Source of the DNA: JACJYC01 sp964558465
Lineage (GTDB): Bacteria; Bacteroidota; Bacteroidia; Chitinophagales; Saprospiraceae
Reading direction: 5' to 3'
DNA: 64,000 nucleotides
NCBI GenBank assembly: GCA_964558465.1
Contig: CAZLEF010000003.1
Span: 1-64,000 of the forward strand
The notes below the pieces were generated by a model. It was not told where the DNA came from. It was given only the letters and a program-made list of their open reading frames with translations, and searched no databases. The number at the start of each line of letters is the position of its first letter. Position 1 is the first letter of the stretch. Shown here piece after piece: positions 48,589-57,830 of the stretch. Position numbers and translations under genes: made by a program.

Positions 48589-50550
48589 ATGAAAAAAGTC
48601 AGACATATCCACCTGGCAGCCCTTTCTGTTTTTGGGGCTATCCTGGTGTTTGGCATGATGCCGGTTTCGGAAAATAAAGGCGAAGGATACGATACCAGAT
48701 CTTTCGCCGAAATCCACAGCAGTTGGTTGCTCCTCGATCCCGTGCCCGCCGACCTGATCTTTCCGACCACTTATTTTTGCAGCGGCTGCCACGGTTACGA
48801 CCCCCTGATGCAGTCGATGGTAGACTCGATGGGCAACGATGTCAACGTGTTTGACGACTGGCGCAGCAGCATGATGGCCAATTCGGCCAAAGATCCGTTC
48901 TGGCGGGCCAAAGTGAGCCATGAGATCCTGGCCAACCCCGCCAATAGCCTTGATCTGCAGACAAAATGCACGTCCTGCCATGCGCCGCAAGGGCATTACA
49001 CCGCTATCCTCCGGGGCGCCCAGCATTATACGATGGCTGAAATGCTCTTCGACTCGGTGGCCCTGCAAGGTGTTTCCTGCGGCGCCTGTCACAGCATCAG
49101 TAACGTGAACCTGGGCAAAAGCTTTTCCGGCCAGATCCATTACGACACCAACCGCGTGGTATACGGCCCGTATGAAATGCCGTTTGCGGCGCCCATGACC
49201 GAATTTGTCGGCATCAAACCCGTTTACAGTCCGCATATCAACGATGCGGGCCTATGCGCATCCTGCCATACCCTGGTTACCAACTCCGTCGATCTGAACG
49301 GAAATTACACAGGCGCCCAATTTGTCGAACAGGCTACCTATCACGAATGGCTGAATTCGGCTTATAACACCGGCGGGGATTCGCCGCAAACCTGCCAGGG
49401 TTGTCATATGCCCCGAATCGGCGACAAGGTGGTGATCTCCTCCAGTTATGCCTTCCTCAAAGGGCGCACGCCTTTTGGCCAACATACTCTGGTAGGCGGA
49501 AATACCACCATGCTGAAATTGATGAAGGCCAACAAAGAAACCCTGGAGATCGATGCGGAGGACGAACATTTTGATGAGACCATTGCCAAAACCTTCGAAC
49601 TGCTGCAGCAAAAATCCCTTGACCTGGATCTGGAACTCGACCAGATAACGCCGGATTCCGCCTATTTTACCGTGGTCCTTAGAAACAAGGCTGGTCATAA
49701 ATTTCCTTCCGGGTATCCCTCCCGAAGGGCATTCATTGAATTTGTGGCGACCGGTGAAAACGGAGACACCCTCTTCCACAGCGGCGCCTTGCAACCCGAC
49801 TATGAAGTGGCCGGACAGGGTCCCGGAACCATGCCCCATTTCAATGTCATCCACCGCGAAGACGAGGTGCAGATCTATGAGCTGGTTCTGGGCGATGTCA
49901 ACGGGAATTTTACCACCTTGCTGGAGCGTTCGCACCAGGCCCTGAAAGACAACCGCCTGCCGCCTGCCGGCTTTAAAACTTCCCATCCGGCTTACGACAC
50001 CACCCGGATCTTCGGCGAAGCGCTGGAAGATCCGGATTTCAATTTTGAAAACGGCAAAGAAGGGAGCGGCGCAGACAGGGTCCATTATCATATACCCCTG
50101 GGCGGCTATTCCGGATTTCTGAACATCACTGCCAGGGTATATTACCAGGCTCTGCCCCCGAAATGGATGGCGCCCATGTTTGCGGAATACTCCCCGCAGA
50201 TCATGGCGTTTAAAAACATGTATGACGCTGCCGACCTTTCACCCGTTCTGGTGGCCTCGGACACCCTTGGAGGGATCCTGATCGAACCTTCCGCCGTCGT
50301 CCATCCGGAAATTACCGGACTGGAGATCTACCCCACAGCGGTGAAAAAAGGCCAGCCTGTTTATTTATCCGGATCTGCCGGTATCCGGATTGACGGCTTG
50401 AAGGTATACGACGTTTACGGAAACCGGATTATGGAAAAAAAAGGCGACCTTTCCGAGATCATTTTACCCGGTTCCGGCAGCCGCGTATATATCCTTGAAA
50501 TATTCACCAACAAAGGACGAGTATTGAAAAAGATCGTCGGCAACCTATGA
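48589..50550 (+). CDS. Five-haem cytochrome c with T9SS sorting domain
   Basis: A 653-residue exported multihaem protein. After the N-terminal signal/anchor (about 5-25), five CxxCH sites appear in order (CSGCH, CTSCH, CGACH, CASCH, CQGCH) between about residues 62 and 275. A beta-rich region follows. The last 75 residues look like a type IX secretion C-terminal domain (LEIYPTAVKKGQPVYL ... LKVYDVYGNRIMEK ... GRVLKKIVGNL), so the cytochrome is probably displayed on the cell surface. It overlaps the dehydrogenase gene by 4 nt (ATGA), suggesting a shared electron-transfer role. Confidence 0.88.
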   Translation: MKKVRHIHLAALSVFGAILVFGMMPVSENKGEGYDTRSFAEIHSSWLLLDPVPADLIFPTTYFCSGCHGYDPLMQSMVDSMGNDVNVFDDWRSSMMANSAKDPFWRAKVSHEILANPANSLDLQTKCTSCHAPQGHYTAILRGAQHYTMAEMLFDSVALQGVSCGACHSISNVNLGKSFSGQIHYDTNRVVYGPYEMPFAAPMTEFVGIKPVYSPHINDAGLCASCHTLVTNSVDLNGNYTGAQFVEQATYHEWLNSAYNTGGDSPQTCQGCHMPRIGDKVVISSSYAFLKGRTPFGQHTLVGGNTTMLKLMKANKETLEIDAEDEHFDETIAKTFELLQQKSLDLDLELDQITPDSAYFTVVLRNKAGHKFPSGYPSRRAFIEFVATGENGDTLFHSGALQPDYEVAGQGPGTMPHFNVIHREDEVQIYELVLGDVNGNFTTLLERSHQALKDNRLPPAGFKTSHPAYDTTRIFGEALEDPDFNFENGKEGSGADRVHYHIPLGGYSGFLNITARVYYQALPPKWMAPMFAEYSPQIMAFKNMYDAADLSPVLVASDTLGGILIEPSAVVHPEITGLEIYPTAVKKGQPVYLSGSAGIRIDGLKVYDVYGNRIMEKKGDLSEIILPGSGSRVYILEIFTNKGRVLKKIVGNL

Positions 50551-52271
50551 AAAAACAGTATGGCGTTTTTGCAAAAATTATCCTGGCGGCACATTTGCTG
50601 GGTTTGATCTCCTGCCGGCCTGAAACGCCCGTGGATACCCGTTCTATCGCCACCGACGCTGAATCCATTACCCGTGGGCAAACCACCTTTGCACAGTATT
50701 GCAGCGCCTGCCATAATTTCAAACAGGACGGCATCGGGCCCCAGTTAGGCGGATTGACAACTGCTGTTGCCACCGAGTGGATCAGGGGTTTTATCCGGGA
50801 TCCCCAGGGAATGATCGCATCCGGCGATGAACGGGCCCGGAGGCTGTTTGAGCAATACAAAACCTACATGCCGCCCTACGGCCACCTGGCGGAGGATGAC
50901 ATCAGCGGGATCCTTGCCTTTTTGCATACCCAAAAGGCGCCGCTGCAAAAAGCGATCCAGGGGCAATTACCGGAACTGACCGACCCCATACCGGATACCA
51001 TACCCCTTTCCGACCTGGTTATGGAACTGGAATTGATCACACGGTTTCCGGCATCTGCTGAGGAGCCTCCGCTCGCCAGGATTACCAAACTCGACTATCA
51101 AACCGGCAAACCGGGGATATTTGTTGTGGACCTCCGGGGTAAACTCTACAAACTGGAAGGGAAAAAACCGGTGGTCTACCTGGATATGGCGCAATTGAAG
51201 CCGGATTTTATCCACCAGCCGGGGTTGGGTACCGGATTCGGCAGCTTCGCTTTTCACCCGGAATTTGCCGGGAACGGACTGTTGTACACCACGCATACAG
51301 AACCGCCTGCCACGGCCAAAGCCGACTTCGGATACGCAGATTCCATCCCCGTGACCCTGCAATGGGTGCTCTGTGAATGGAAAACCGAAAAACCGGGTTC
51401 GTTCCCGTTTTCCGGGAAAAGCCGCGAACTCATGCGCATCAACATGGTCTCCGGCATACATGGGGGGCAGGAGATCGCCTTCAACCCGGAGGCCAAACCC
51501 GGTGATGAAGATTTTGGCCTGTTGTACATTGGGGTAGGAGACGGCGGCAGCGTCGAAAACGGATATATCCGGCTGGCGGACAACCCCGGAACGGTTTGGG
51601 GAAAAGTGTTGCGCATTGACCCGCAAGGCCGCAACAGCGCCAATGGAAAATACGGTATTCCCAGGGGCAATCCTTTTGTTCAGAACAGCCAGGGGCTTGG
51701 AGAAGTATGGGTTTCAGGATTCCGGAATCCGCACCGCATCACCTGGTTAAAAAACGGCGAAATGATTGTGACCAACATCGGCCACCAGCATATTGAGGCT
51801 TTATATCTTGTCGAACCCGGGCAGTTTTGCGGCTGGCCCATCCGGGAAGGATCCTTTGTGATCAATCCGTTTGGCGATATGGACAAAGTCTATCCACTTC
51901 CGGAGGACGACTCGGCGGCCAGGGTCCGTTATCCTGTGGCGGAATACGACCACGATGAAGGTAACGCCATTTCAGGGGGCTACGAATACCAGGGAAACGA
52001 TGTGCCGGAACTGGCCGGGAAATTTGTTTTCGGAGATATCGTACACGGCCGTTTGTTCTATGTGCAAACAGCGGATCTCAGGCCGGGAAAACGGGCGCCC
52101 ATCCAGGAATGGCGGGTGGCCGTGGGCGGCAAACCGACCACCTTCGCCGAGCTTTGCGGCGACCCCCGCATCCAGTTGCGGTTCGGCCGCGACCAGGCGG
52201 GGGAATTGTATTTGCTGACGAAGACGGACGGGCGTTTGTACAGGTTGGTCGGGGGGAGTCGTAAGTTGTAA
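50547..52271 (+). CDS. PQQ-type sugar dehydrogenase fused to cytochrome c, lipoprotein
   Basis: A 574-residue lipoprotein (lipobox LISC, Cys about 23). A cytochrome c domain (about 40-130) has haem site CSACHN and possible distal Met in KTYMPPYG. The C-terminal beta-propeller (about 165-565) resembles soluble glucose/sorbosone dehydrogenases that use PQQ (GFGSFAFHPEF, GLLYIGVGDGG, EVWVSGFRNPHR). It overlaps the upstream multihaem gene by 4 nt, so electrons may pass from sugar or aldose oxidation to that cytochrome (inference). The last residues (GGSRKL) come from the start of a GCAGTTGGCAGT repeat tract. Confidence 0.9.
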   Translation: MKKQYGVFAKIILAAHLLGLISCRPETPVDTRSIATDAESITRGQTTFAQYCSACHNFKQDGIGPQLGGLTTAVATEWIRGFIRDPQGMIASGDERARRLFEQYKTYMPPYGHLAEDDISGILAFLHTQKAPLQKAIQGQLPELTDPIPDTIPLSDLVMELELITRFPASAEEPPLARITKLDYQTGKPGIFVVDLRGKLYKLEGKKPVVYLDMAQLKPDFIHQPGLGTGFGSFAFHPEFAGNGLLYTTHTEPPATAKADFGYADSIPVTLQWVLCEWKTEKPGSFPFSGKSRELMRINMVSGIHGGQEIAFNPEAKPGDEDFGLLYIGVGDGGSVENGYIRLADNPGTVWGKVLRIDPQGRNSANGKYGIPRGNPFVQNSQGLGEVWVSGFRNPHRITWLKNGEMIVTNIGHQHIEALYLVEPGQFCGWPIREGSFVINPFGDMDKVYPLPEDDSAARVRYPVAEYDHDEGNAISGGYEYQGNDVPELAGKFVFGDIVHGRLFYVQTADLRPGKRAPIQEWRVAVGGKPTTFAELCGDPRIQLRFGRDQAGELYLLTKTDGRLYRLVGGSRKL

Positions 52272-52559
52272 GTCTGCAGTTGGCAGTCCGCAGTTGGCAG
52301 TTGGCAGTTGGCTCAAAAGGAGTTCCTATGGCGCGGCCCCGCCGGATATGCGCAACATAACCGGAACGGAAAAAACGAACTTGTGTCGCTTTCAGCACGG
52401 AGCAGCCCCATCTCCGTCGGCCTTAGCGTATGGCGGCAGGCCGGCGGGGCGACATTCTTCAGGGTGGGGCGCGGCCCCGCCGCATAGTTTAACTAAGTTA
52501 CACAAAAGTGGGAGTTTGGGGCGAATCCATCCATTATTGGTAAAAATCATTAATCCAAT
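52272..52559. repeat. Composite repeat spacer
   Basis: No gene is seen. GCAGTTGGCAGT words (52276-52312), AAGGAGTTCCTATGG, and two GGCGCGGCCCCGCC motifs in direct orientation (52330 and about 52467) occur. Part (52346-52386) resembles 19855-19895. Confidence 0.55.
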
Positions 52560-53642
52560 ATGAAACGATCGGACATTGGGTTGATCCGCCTGATGAACCA
52601 GCATATTGCCGGGACCAGGCTGAAAACTGCAGGCGAGATTGCCGCCTGGATGGGCGCGTTGCAGGCGCAGGATTACCCGATGTCGAAATGGGCGATGGGG
52701 GTTCGGCTGCCGGGGACCACCGATACCTTCATTGAGGCGGCCATCGGGCGGGGAGAAGTGATCCGCACCCATATCCTGCGGCCGACCTGGCATATTGTAC
52801 CTGCAGAAGATATCTACTGGATGCTGGAGTTGAGCGCGCCGCAGATCAGCGCCCTGCTCAGCGCTTCGAACAAGGCCCTGGAACTCACGGAATCCGTGTT
52901 TGCCAAAAGCAACGGCGTTATTGAAAAAGCCTTGGGATTTCACGGATACCTGACGAGGGAAGAATTAGCTGCCGAACTGGAAACAGCCCATATCCCTACC
53001 GGCGACACCCGGATGTCCCACCTCCTGTTCCAGGCTGAAATGGAGGGCATTATTTGCAGCGGGCCGGAAAAAGGTCATAAACCCACCTACGCCCTCCTGG
53101 CGGAAAGAATACCCAAAACCAGGACCCTTACCCGGGATGAAGCCTTGGCAGAACTGGCCAGGCGCTATTTTACGAGCCATTGCCCGGCTACTGTGCATGA
53201 CTTCGCGTGGTGGTCTGGATTATCCCTTGCCGACGCACGGCACGCCGTCGAAATGAACAGATCCAGGTTCATTTCGGAACAAATCGAAGGAAAAACATAC
53301 TGGCTGCCGGAATCCTTTGTTTTGCCTGAACAGGAACCCGAAACCGTTCATTTACTGCCTGCATTCGACGAATTCCTCATCAGTTACCGCGACCGGACCG
53401 CTACCCTGGCGTCCGAACACCAAAAGGAAGCCATGACCGTTAATGGCATTTTTAAACCCGTTATCGTGATCGGCGGCCAGGCGACCGGCCTTTGGAAACG
53501 AACCGTAAAAAAAGACAAGGTAACGGTTGAAACCTGGTTTTTCAGGCCGCATACCCCGGAAGAAAAGCGGTTGATTGAAAGAGAGGCCGAAAAATTTGGC
53601 CGGTTTTTGGGAAAGACTGCGGCGGTAGATGGCTTACGGTAG
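52560..53642 (+). CDS. Winged-helix AlkZ/YcaQ-like protein (HTH_42 family)
   Basis: A 360-residue protein of the HTH_42 family, which includes the interstrand-crosslink DNA glycosylases AlkZ/YcaQ. The key N-terminal QxD-type motif is seen as LQAQDYPMSKWAMG (about 35-48), with RPTWHIV and later WWSGL and FDEFLISY segments. I infer a DNA-binding or repair role; glycosylase activity is not proven for this subgroup. The final residues VDGLR and the stop are read from the TAGACGG tandem repeat that follows. Confidence 0.85.
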   Translation: MKRSDIGLIRLMNQHIAGTRLKTAGEIAAWMGALQAQDYPMSKWAMGVRLPGTTDTFIEAAIGRGEVIRTHILRPTWHIVPAEDIYWMLELSAPQISALLSASNKALELTESVFAKSNGVIEKALGFHGYLTREELAAELETAHIPTGDTRMSHLLFQAEMEGIICSGPEKGHKPTYALLAERIPKTRTLTRDEALAELARRYFTSHCPATVHDFAWWSGLSLADARHAVEMNRSRFISEQIEGKTYWLPESFVLPEQEPETVHLLPAFDEFLISYRDRTATLASEHQKEAMTVNGIFKPVIVIGGQATGLWKRTVKKDKVTVETWFFRPHTPEEKRLIEREAEKFGRFLGKTAAVDGLR

Positions 53643-54053
53643 ACGGCTTACGGTAGACGGCCAACGGTAGACGGTGGACGGCCTTCGGTAGACGGCCAAT
53701 GGTAGATGGCCTATGGTAGACGGCGGACGCCTGCCCGTGTTCCGTCGCCGTAGCGGTTTTGGCGCATTGATGACAGGCAACTGCGGGTTATACCCCTTTA
53801 CCCATATAAAAATGCGCCAAAAGCCCGCCCGGAAAAGGCCCTTTAGGGCCGCAATATCTGTAGCCCCGGCAGGGGCGAGAACAGGCAGGCGCAGCGCGCC
53901 GTAACAAATTTCCATTGATGAAACCACCAATCGGCAATCTCCTCTTTTCTCCATTTTTTTTCAATGCCATGCAGCGAAAACGCCCTTATGCCGATTTAGT
54001 GATTGGAACAAGTTAGCAGGCCTGTTGACCCCATTCACTCAAAATCGCTCCGC
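53643..54053. repeat. TAGACGGC tandem words and a dispersed-element-like block
   Basis: About nine GGTAGACGGCC-type words (53628-53725) are followed by a block with GGCCCTTTAGGGCC and AGCCCCGGCAGGGGC palindromes (about 53838-53880) that could be translated on minus (LPVLAPAGATDIAALKG). That wording looks like a common intergenic element of Bacteroidota rather than a gene. Nothing else is seen before the lipoprotein. Confidence 0.5.
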
Positions 54054-55826
54054 ATGAAAAATCTGTTATTGTTTTTGTTTTTGATCCTGATTCTTGGTTT
54101 TCTGGCCTGCCGGAAGGATCTGGAGGAAACCGTCCTCATCGATACTGTTTATACGCCCCCGGTTATCCAGCTTAACGGTACGGTGGCCGGAAAGGTTATC
54201 GACGAACAGGGAAACAACCTAGAAGGGGCCGTGGTGCACCTCGGGAACGAACAAGAGACAACAGGCCCAGGCGGTTTTTTCCAATTCCGGAATGTCGCGC
54301 TCAATGCCAACGGAACCTTTCTCAAAGTTGACCAGACCGGGTTTTTTCACGCCTCCACACGGATATTCCCCCGATTGAATTCGACTCATTATGTTACCCT
54401 GACCCTGATGCCGATGTTGAGACTGGACCCAATTGAACCAGGAACCGGCGGTACGGTAAATCTTCCGGGGGGCGCCCGGATAACCCTGCCCGCCAACGGA
54501 ATTGTGAAACCGGATGGGAGTATACCCGTTGAAGGCGTATGGTTATCTGCCAGATGGCTTGACCCTTCCGCCGATAATCTGAGCCGGATCATGCCGGGCA
54601 ATTTACAGGGGATCGATGCCGGAGATAACGAAGTTGCTTTGACCTCCTACGGGATGTTGGCCGTTGAAATCTTCACCAATGCGGGAGAGCGGCTCAATCT
54701 TGCGCCCGGTGTCAAGGCACGGGTGTATTTTCCCATTCCGGAAAAATTGTTGGCCGGCGCACCGGAAAAGATCCCGCTCTGGCATTTTGACCAGGAAACC
54801 GGCCTCTGGCGGGAAGAGGGCTTCGCGGTCCGGGAAGGCAACGGCTATTTGGGCGAAGTGGCCCACTTCTCCTTCTGGAATTGTGATGTACCCTATCCGC
54901 TTGTGCGGGTAGAGGGTAAACTGGTGAATGAAGACGGAATCGCCTATGCCAATACCCTGGTCCGGATCAAAATGAAATCAACCGGACTGGCCAGTTCGGG
55001 TTTTACTGACCATGAGGGCGTTTTTTCCGGTAAAATACCTGCCGGCGAGCCATTGGTATTTCAGGTGAACGACCCATGTAACGTGGCGGTTTTTGAACCG
55101 GAGATCGGCCCTTTTAACGAAGATACCGATCTGGGAGCGATCGTCCTGTCCAATCCCCCGGTTACCTTTACCAAACTCAGCGGCATATTGACCGATTGCG
55201 ACGGCAATCCGGTGGAAACCGGTACGATCGAGGTATGCTGGTCAGGGAATTGCAGTTTTATCGTTACGGCCGCTGACGGCGCCTTCGAAAAATTATTTCC
55301 GTATTGCGCCGGGGCGGAACAATTTACCGTTACCGGGTTTGATCCGGAAACCCTGTTGCAAAGCCAGGCTTTGACGTTCAATACGGAACCCGCGATCCAT
55401 ACCGGGATGATTCCCGCCTGCGCCGGGCAGATCCAGGCGTATGTCCGGCTGAATGTGAATGGCAATGAACACCTTTACCCCTTTGCGGAATTTAGTCGCC
55501 AACCGGGCGTTTGGAATACCGTTTACGCTGCTTCACCGGATTCAACTTCCTTTTCCTTTGAACTCAATTTTCCGGAAGAACCCCTAACAGGGACCTATTT
55601 CCAGGACGGCATCCGGTTCAGTTCCCTGGATTTCTGGCCGGCAGAATTGCGCGGATATTGTTACACCGGCTTCTGCAACCTGACCCTGCACATCACCGAG
55701 TTTGGGCCTGTGGGCGGGTTCGTGAAAGGTAATTTTAACGGAGTTGTCACGTTCCTCAATCTGGGGCTGTCTACTGAAACCGATTTACCCGTCAGCGGGG
55801 AATTTGTGGTAATCCGGGCCGAATGA
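54054..55826 (+). CDS. Carboxypeptidase-regulatory-like lipoprotein, first gene of ECF operon
   Basis: A 590-residue lipoprotein (signal ends LGFLACRK, Cys about 19). The N-terminal part holds a CarboxypepD-regulatory-like beta-sandwich (GTVAGKVIDEQGNNLEGAVV, about 40-120). The middle domain is beta-rich with YFPIPEKL and FWNCDVPYPLVRV, and a second sandwich begins near EGKLVNEDGIAYANTLV. It has no enzymatic motif. It overlaps the ECF sigma gene by 4 nt, so it is co-expressed with that regulator and may be its surface sensor or output (inference). Confidence 0.82.
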   Translation: MKNLLLFLFLILILGFLACRKDLEETVLIDTVYTPPVIQLNGTVAGKVIDEQGNNLEGAVVHLGNEQETTGPGGFFQFRNVALNANGTFLKVDQTGFFHASTRIFPRLNSTHYVTLTLMPMLRLDPIEPGTGGTVNLPGGARITLPANGIVKPDGSIPVEGVWLSARWLDPSADNLSRIMPGNLQGIDAGDNEVALTSYGMLAVEIFTNAGERLNLAPGVKARVYFPIPEKLLAGAPEKIPLWHFDQETGLWREEGFAVREGNGYLGEVAHFSFWNCDVPYPLVRVEGKLVNEDGIAYANTLVRIKMKSTGLASSGFTDHEGVFSGKIPAGEPLVFQVNDPCNVAVFEPEIGPFNEDTDLGAIVLSNPPVTFTKLSGILTDCDGNPVETGTIEVCWSGNCSFIVTAADGAFEKLFPYCAGAEQFTVTGFDPETLLQSQALTFNTEPAIHTGMIPACAGQIQAYVRLNVNGNEHLYPFAEFSRQPGVWNTVYAASPDSTSFSFELNFPEEPLTGTYFQDGIRFSSLDFWPAELRGYCYTGFCNLTLHITEFGPVGGFVKGNFNGVVTFLNLGLSTETDLPVSGEFVVIRAE

Positions 55827-56380
55827 AAATAAAATCCATCTCCTTGAAAGAACAAGACATCATCGAGGGCTGCAGGCAAGGCAAACCGTTCTGTCAGCGC
55901 GCGTTGGTGGAGCGATACGCCCCCATGCTGCTGACCGTTGCCCGCCGGTATGCCCGCGACCGGATGGCGGCCCAGGATATTCTGCAGGAGGCTTTGATAA
56001 AAATATTCCGCGCGATCGGCCAATATCAGGCCAAGGGATCCTTTGAGGCCTGGATGCGGCGCATCGTGGTGACCACTGCCTTGCAATCGCTGGAAAAAAA
56101 CTGGCTTCACCGGGAAACCGGCGACCTTGAAACGGCAGATGAACCCCTGGATATGCCCGAGGTATATGCGCAATTGGACGCAGAAGCCCTGCTGGGTTTG
56201 ATTGCCCGGCTGCCGGACGGTTTCCGGCAGGTATTCAACCTGCATGTGATGGAAGAATACCCCCATGCCGAAATTGCAGTCATGCTGGGGATTACCGAAA
56301 GCACTTCGCGTTCCCAATTGGTTCGCGCAAGGCGACTATTGCAAACCATGATTGCCCAACTGGAAAAAGTGAGGATATGA
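55823..56380 (+). CDS. ECF-type RNA polymerase sigma factor
   Basis: A 185-residue sigma-70 factor of the extracytoplasmic-function class. Region 2 (about 25-90, RDRMAAQDILQEALIKIFRAI) binds core and the -10 element; region 4 (about 125-180, LPDGFRQVFNLHVMEEYPHAEIA) is the -35-binding HTH. ATG overlaps the lipoprotein stop, and its own stop overlaps the next gene (ATGA both times), so all three are translationally coupled. The TM/barrel protein downstream is the probable anti-sigma. Confidence 0.95.
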   Translation: MKIKSISLKEQDIIEGCRQGKPFCQRALVERYAPMLLTVARRYARDRMAAQDILQEALIKIFRAIGQYQAKGSFEAWMRRIVVTTALQSLEKNWLHRETGDLETADEPLDMPEVYAQLDAEALLGLIARLPDGFRQVFNLHVMEEYPHAEIAVMLGITESTSRSQLVRARRLLQTMIAQLEKVRI

Positions 56381-57741
56381 GCCAACAAGATTTTGACCGT
56401 CACCTGAAGACCTCCCTGGATCGTTACCCGAGCGAACTCGATACGGAGGCGCTTTGGAATGACCTGGCGCCTCATCTGACGCCCAGAAAAAAACGCCGCC
56501 GGTTCATCTTCTGGTGGTGGACCGGCGCGGGGCTGTTGCTGACCCTGGCCTGCTGGGGCGGATATCTGGTGATCGGATACCGGAATGATCAGGTTCCGTC
56601 CATGCCGGTTAAAGCCAACCAAGGGTCAATACAAGCTGCCGATACCCGGGATGAAATCAATCCCCTTTCATTTGATCAACCGGATAAGCCGGAAAAAGGA
56701 GCTGTTCAACCCGGTACAGCCGTAAAAAAACCGGAAACGGGTGAATCGTCCGCTTTGCCGCCAAAAGATACAGAATACGCTGAAACCAATATTTTATCCG
56801 CCATCGAACCGGACCCGAAACAAGGCCGGGAAGGCGCTCTCCCTGAACAGAATGACGCGCCGTTAAACAATGATTTCGCAATCATGAACGAACCGGCAAC
56901 CGATGAGCAGACGATCCGGCGGGCCTGGGAAGATATGGATTTGCTGCCTGCCCTCCGGGGCCAATTTCTGCCGGACACCCTGGTTTTGTCCCTGCCGGTG
57001 GTCCTGTTACCTTCGACTCCGGACCAAGTGGCAGGATGGCGAAGGATATTCCGGGTTGAAAGCGGCATTGGAAAAACGTTTAAAACGCTGCGCCAGGATT
57101 CTGCGTCTGTATACCTGACCACCCGGAGGACAACCGAGCGCCCCCTGGAATACATCAGCGCGAGCCTGATGGGCGGAATGCAACACCGCTCCGGCTGGTA
57201 TTTCATGACCGGGGTAGGGTACACCCGCATCAATGAGCGATTTGAGTTCCAGCGCAGGTATACGGAAACAGAAACCCTCCCTGACGGCGTCACCGGCATC
57301 ACCATCGGACCAGGCGGCGATACCACTTTTACCTATGGTCCGCTTGAAACCATACATTCCTTCTTTTATCGCAAACGAACCTACAACAGTTATACTTTGA
57401 TCGACCTGCCCTTGGTCGCCGGTTTCTCCCTGGAACGGGATCGTTTATCGCTGGCGCTGGAAGGCGGCGTGGTGTTCAATCTCCGGTTGAAGGCCCAGGG
57501 CGAAATCTTCGACCGGCTGGACGGCTACATCCGCCTGGAAGATTCCGAATATTTCCGGGCCAATGCCGGCCTGAGTTATTTCGGCAGCCTGCGCCTGGGT
57601 TATGCTGTCAATTGTAATTTGCAGGTATCGGTATCGCCTTTTTTCCGGGGATTCTCCGGCAGCTTTACAACGGATGAAATTGGGATGACCCAAAAGTATA
57701 CGCTGGTGGGGGTGAATCTGGGGGCGCGGTGGCGCTTTTGA
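56377..57741 (+). CDS. Anti-sigma-like N-terminus with TM helix fused to an outer-membrane-type barrel
   Basis: A 454-residue protein in three parts. First a cytoplasmic segment (about 1-45, SQQDFDRHLKTSLDRYP, LWNDLAPHL) like those of anti-sigma/TM proteins next to ECF genes. Then one membrane helix (about 46-68, WWWTGAGLLLTLACW) and a Pro/Glu-rich linker (about 75-200). The last about 230 residues are beta-strand-rich with alternating aromatic residues, ending GVNLGARWRF, as in PorT-like or OmpA-like barrels. An inner-membrane helix linked to a barrel would span the envelope. Its role with the sigma factor is inferred from the coupling. Confidence 0.75.
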   Translation: MSQQDFDRHLKTSLDRYPSELDTEALWNDLAPHLTPRKKRRRFIFWWWTGAGLLLTLACWGGYLVIGYRNDQVPSMPVKANQGSIQAADTRDEINPLSFDQPDKPEKGAVQPGTAVKKPETGESSALPPKDTEYAETNILSAIEPDPKQGREGALPEQNDAPLNNDFAIMNEPATDEQTIRRAWEDMDLLPALRGQFLPDTLVLSLPVVLLPSTPDQVAGWRRIFRVESGIGKTFKTLRQDSASVYLTTRRTTERPLEYISASLMGGMQHRSGWYFMTGVGYTRINERFEFQRRYTETETLPDGVTGITIGPGGDTTFTYGPLETIHSFFYRKRTYNSYTLIDLPLVAGFSLERDRLSLALEGGVVFNLRLKAQGEIFDRLDGYIRLEDSEYFRANAGLSYFGSLRLGYAVNCNLQVSVSPFFRGFSGSFTTDEIGMTQKYTLVGVNLGARWRF

Positions 57742-57791
57742 GGGTTTCAGGGTAAAAAACTTCTATAATTTACAGCATAGTCGCCTCCCAA

Positions 57792-57825
57792 AAAGGTAAC
57801 TCAAACTTCTTAAACGGTTACCTTT
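57792..57825. promoter_or_regulatory. 9-bp dyad over a -7 box before the P-type ATPase
   Basis: AAAGGTAAC (57792-57800) and GTTACCTTT (57817-57825) form an exact 9-bp dyad with 16-nt spacing. The right arm contains TACCTTTG (57819-57826), a -7 box only 4 nt from the ATG, which would make the mRNA leaderless. A repressor binding the dyad would block it. This is a candidate operator. Confidence 0.45.
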
Positions 57826-57830
57826 GCCAA

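Noticed and set aside
53634..53954. Minus-strand frame reading LPVLAPAGATDIAALKG
   Set aside because: It resembles translated intergenic elements with palindromes (GGCCCTTTAGGGCC, AGCCCCGGCAGGGGC) and runs into the TAGACGG tandem repeat; no gene-like context.
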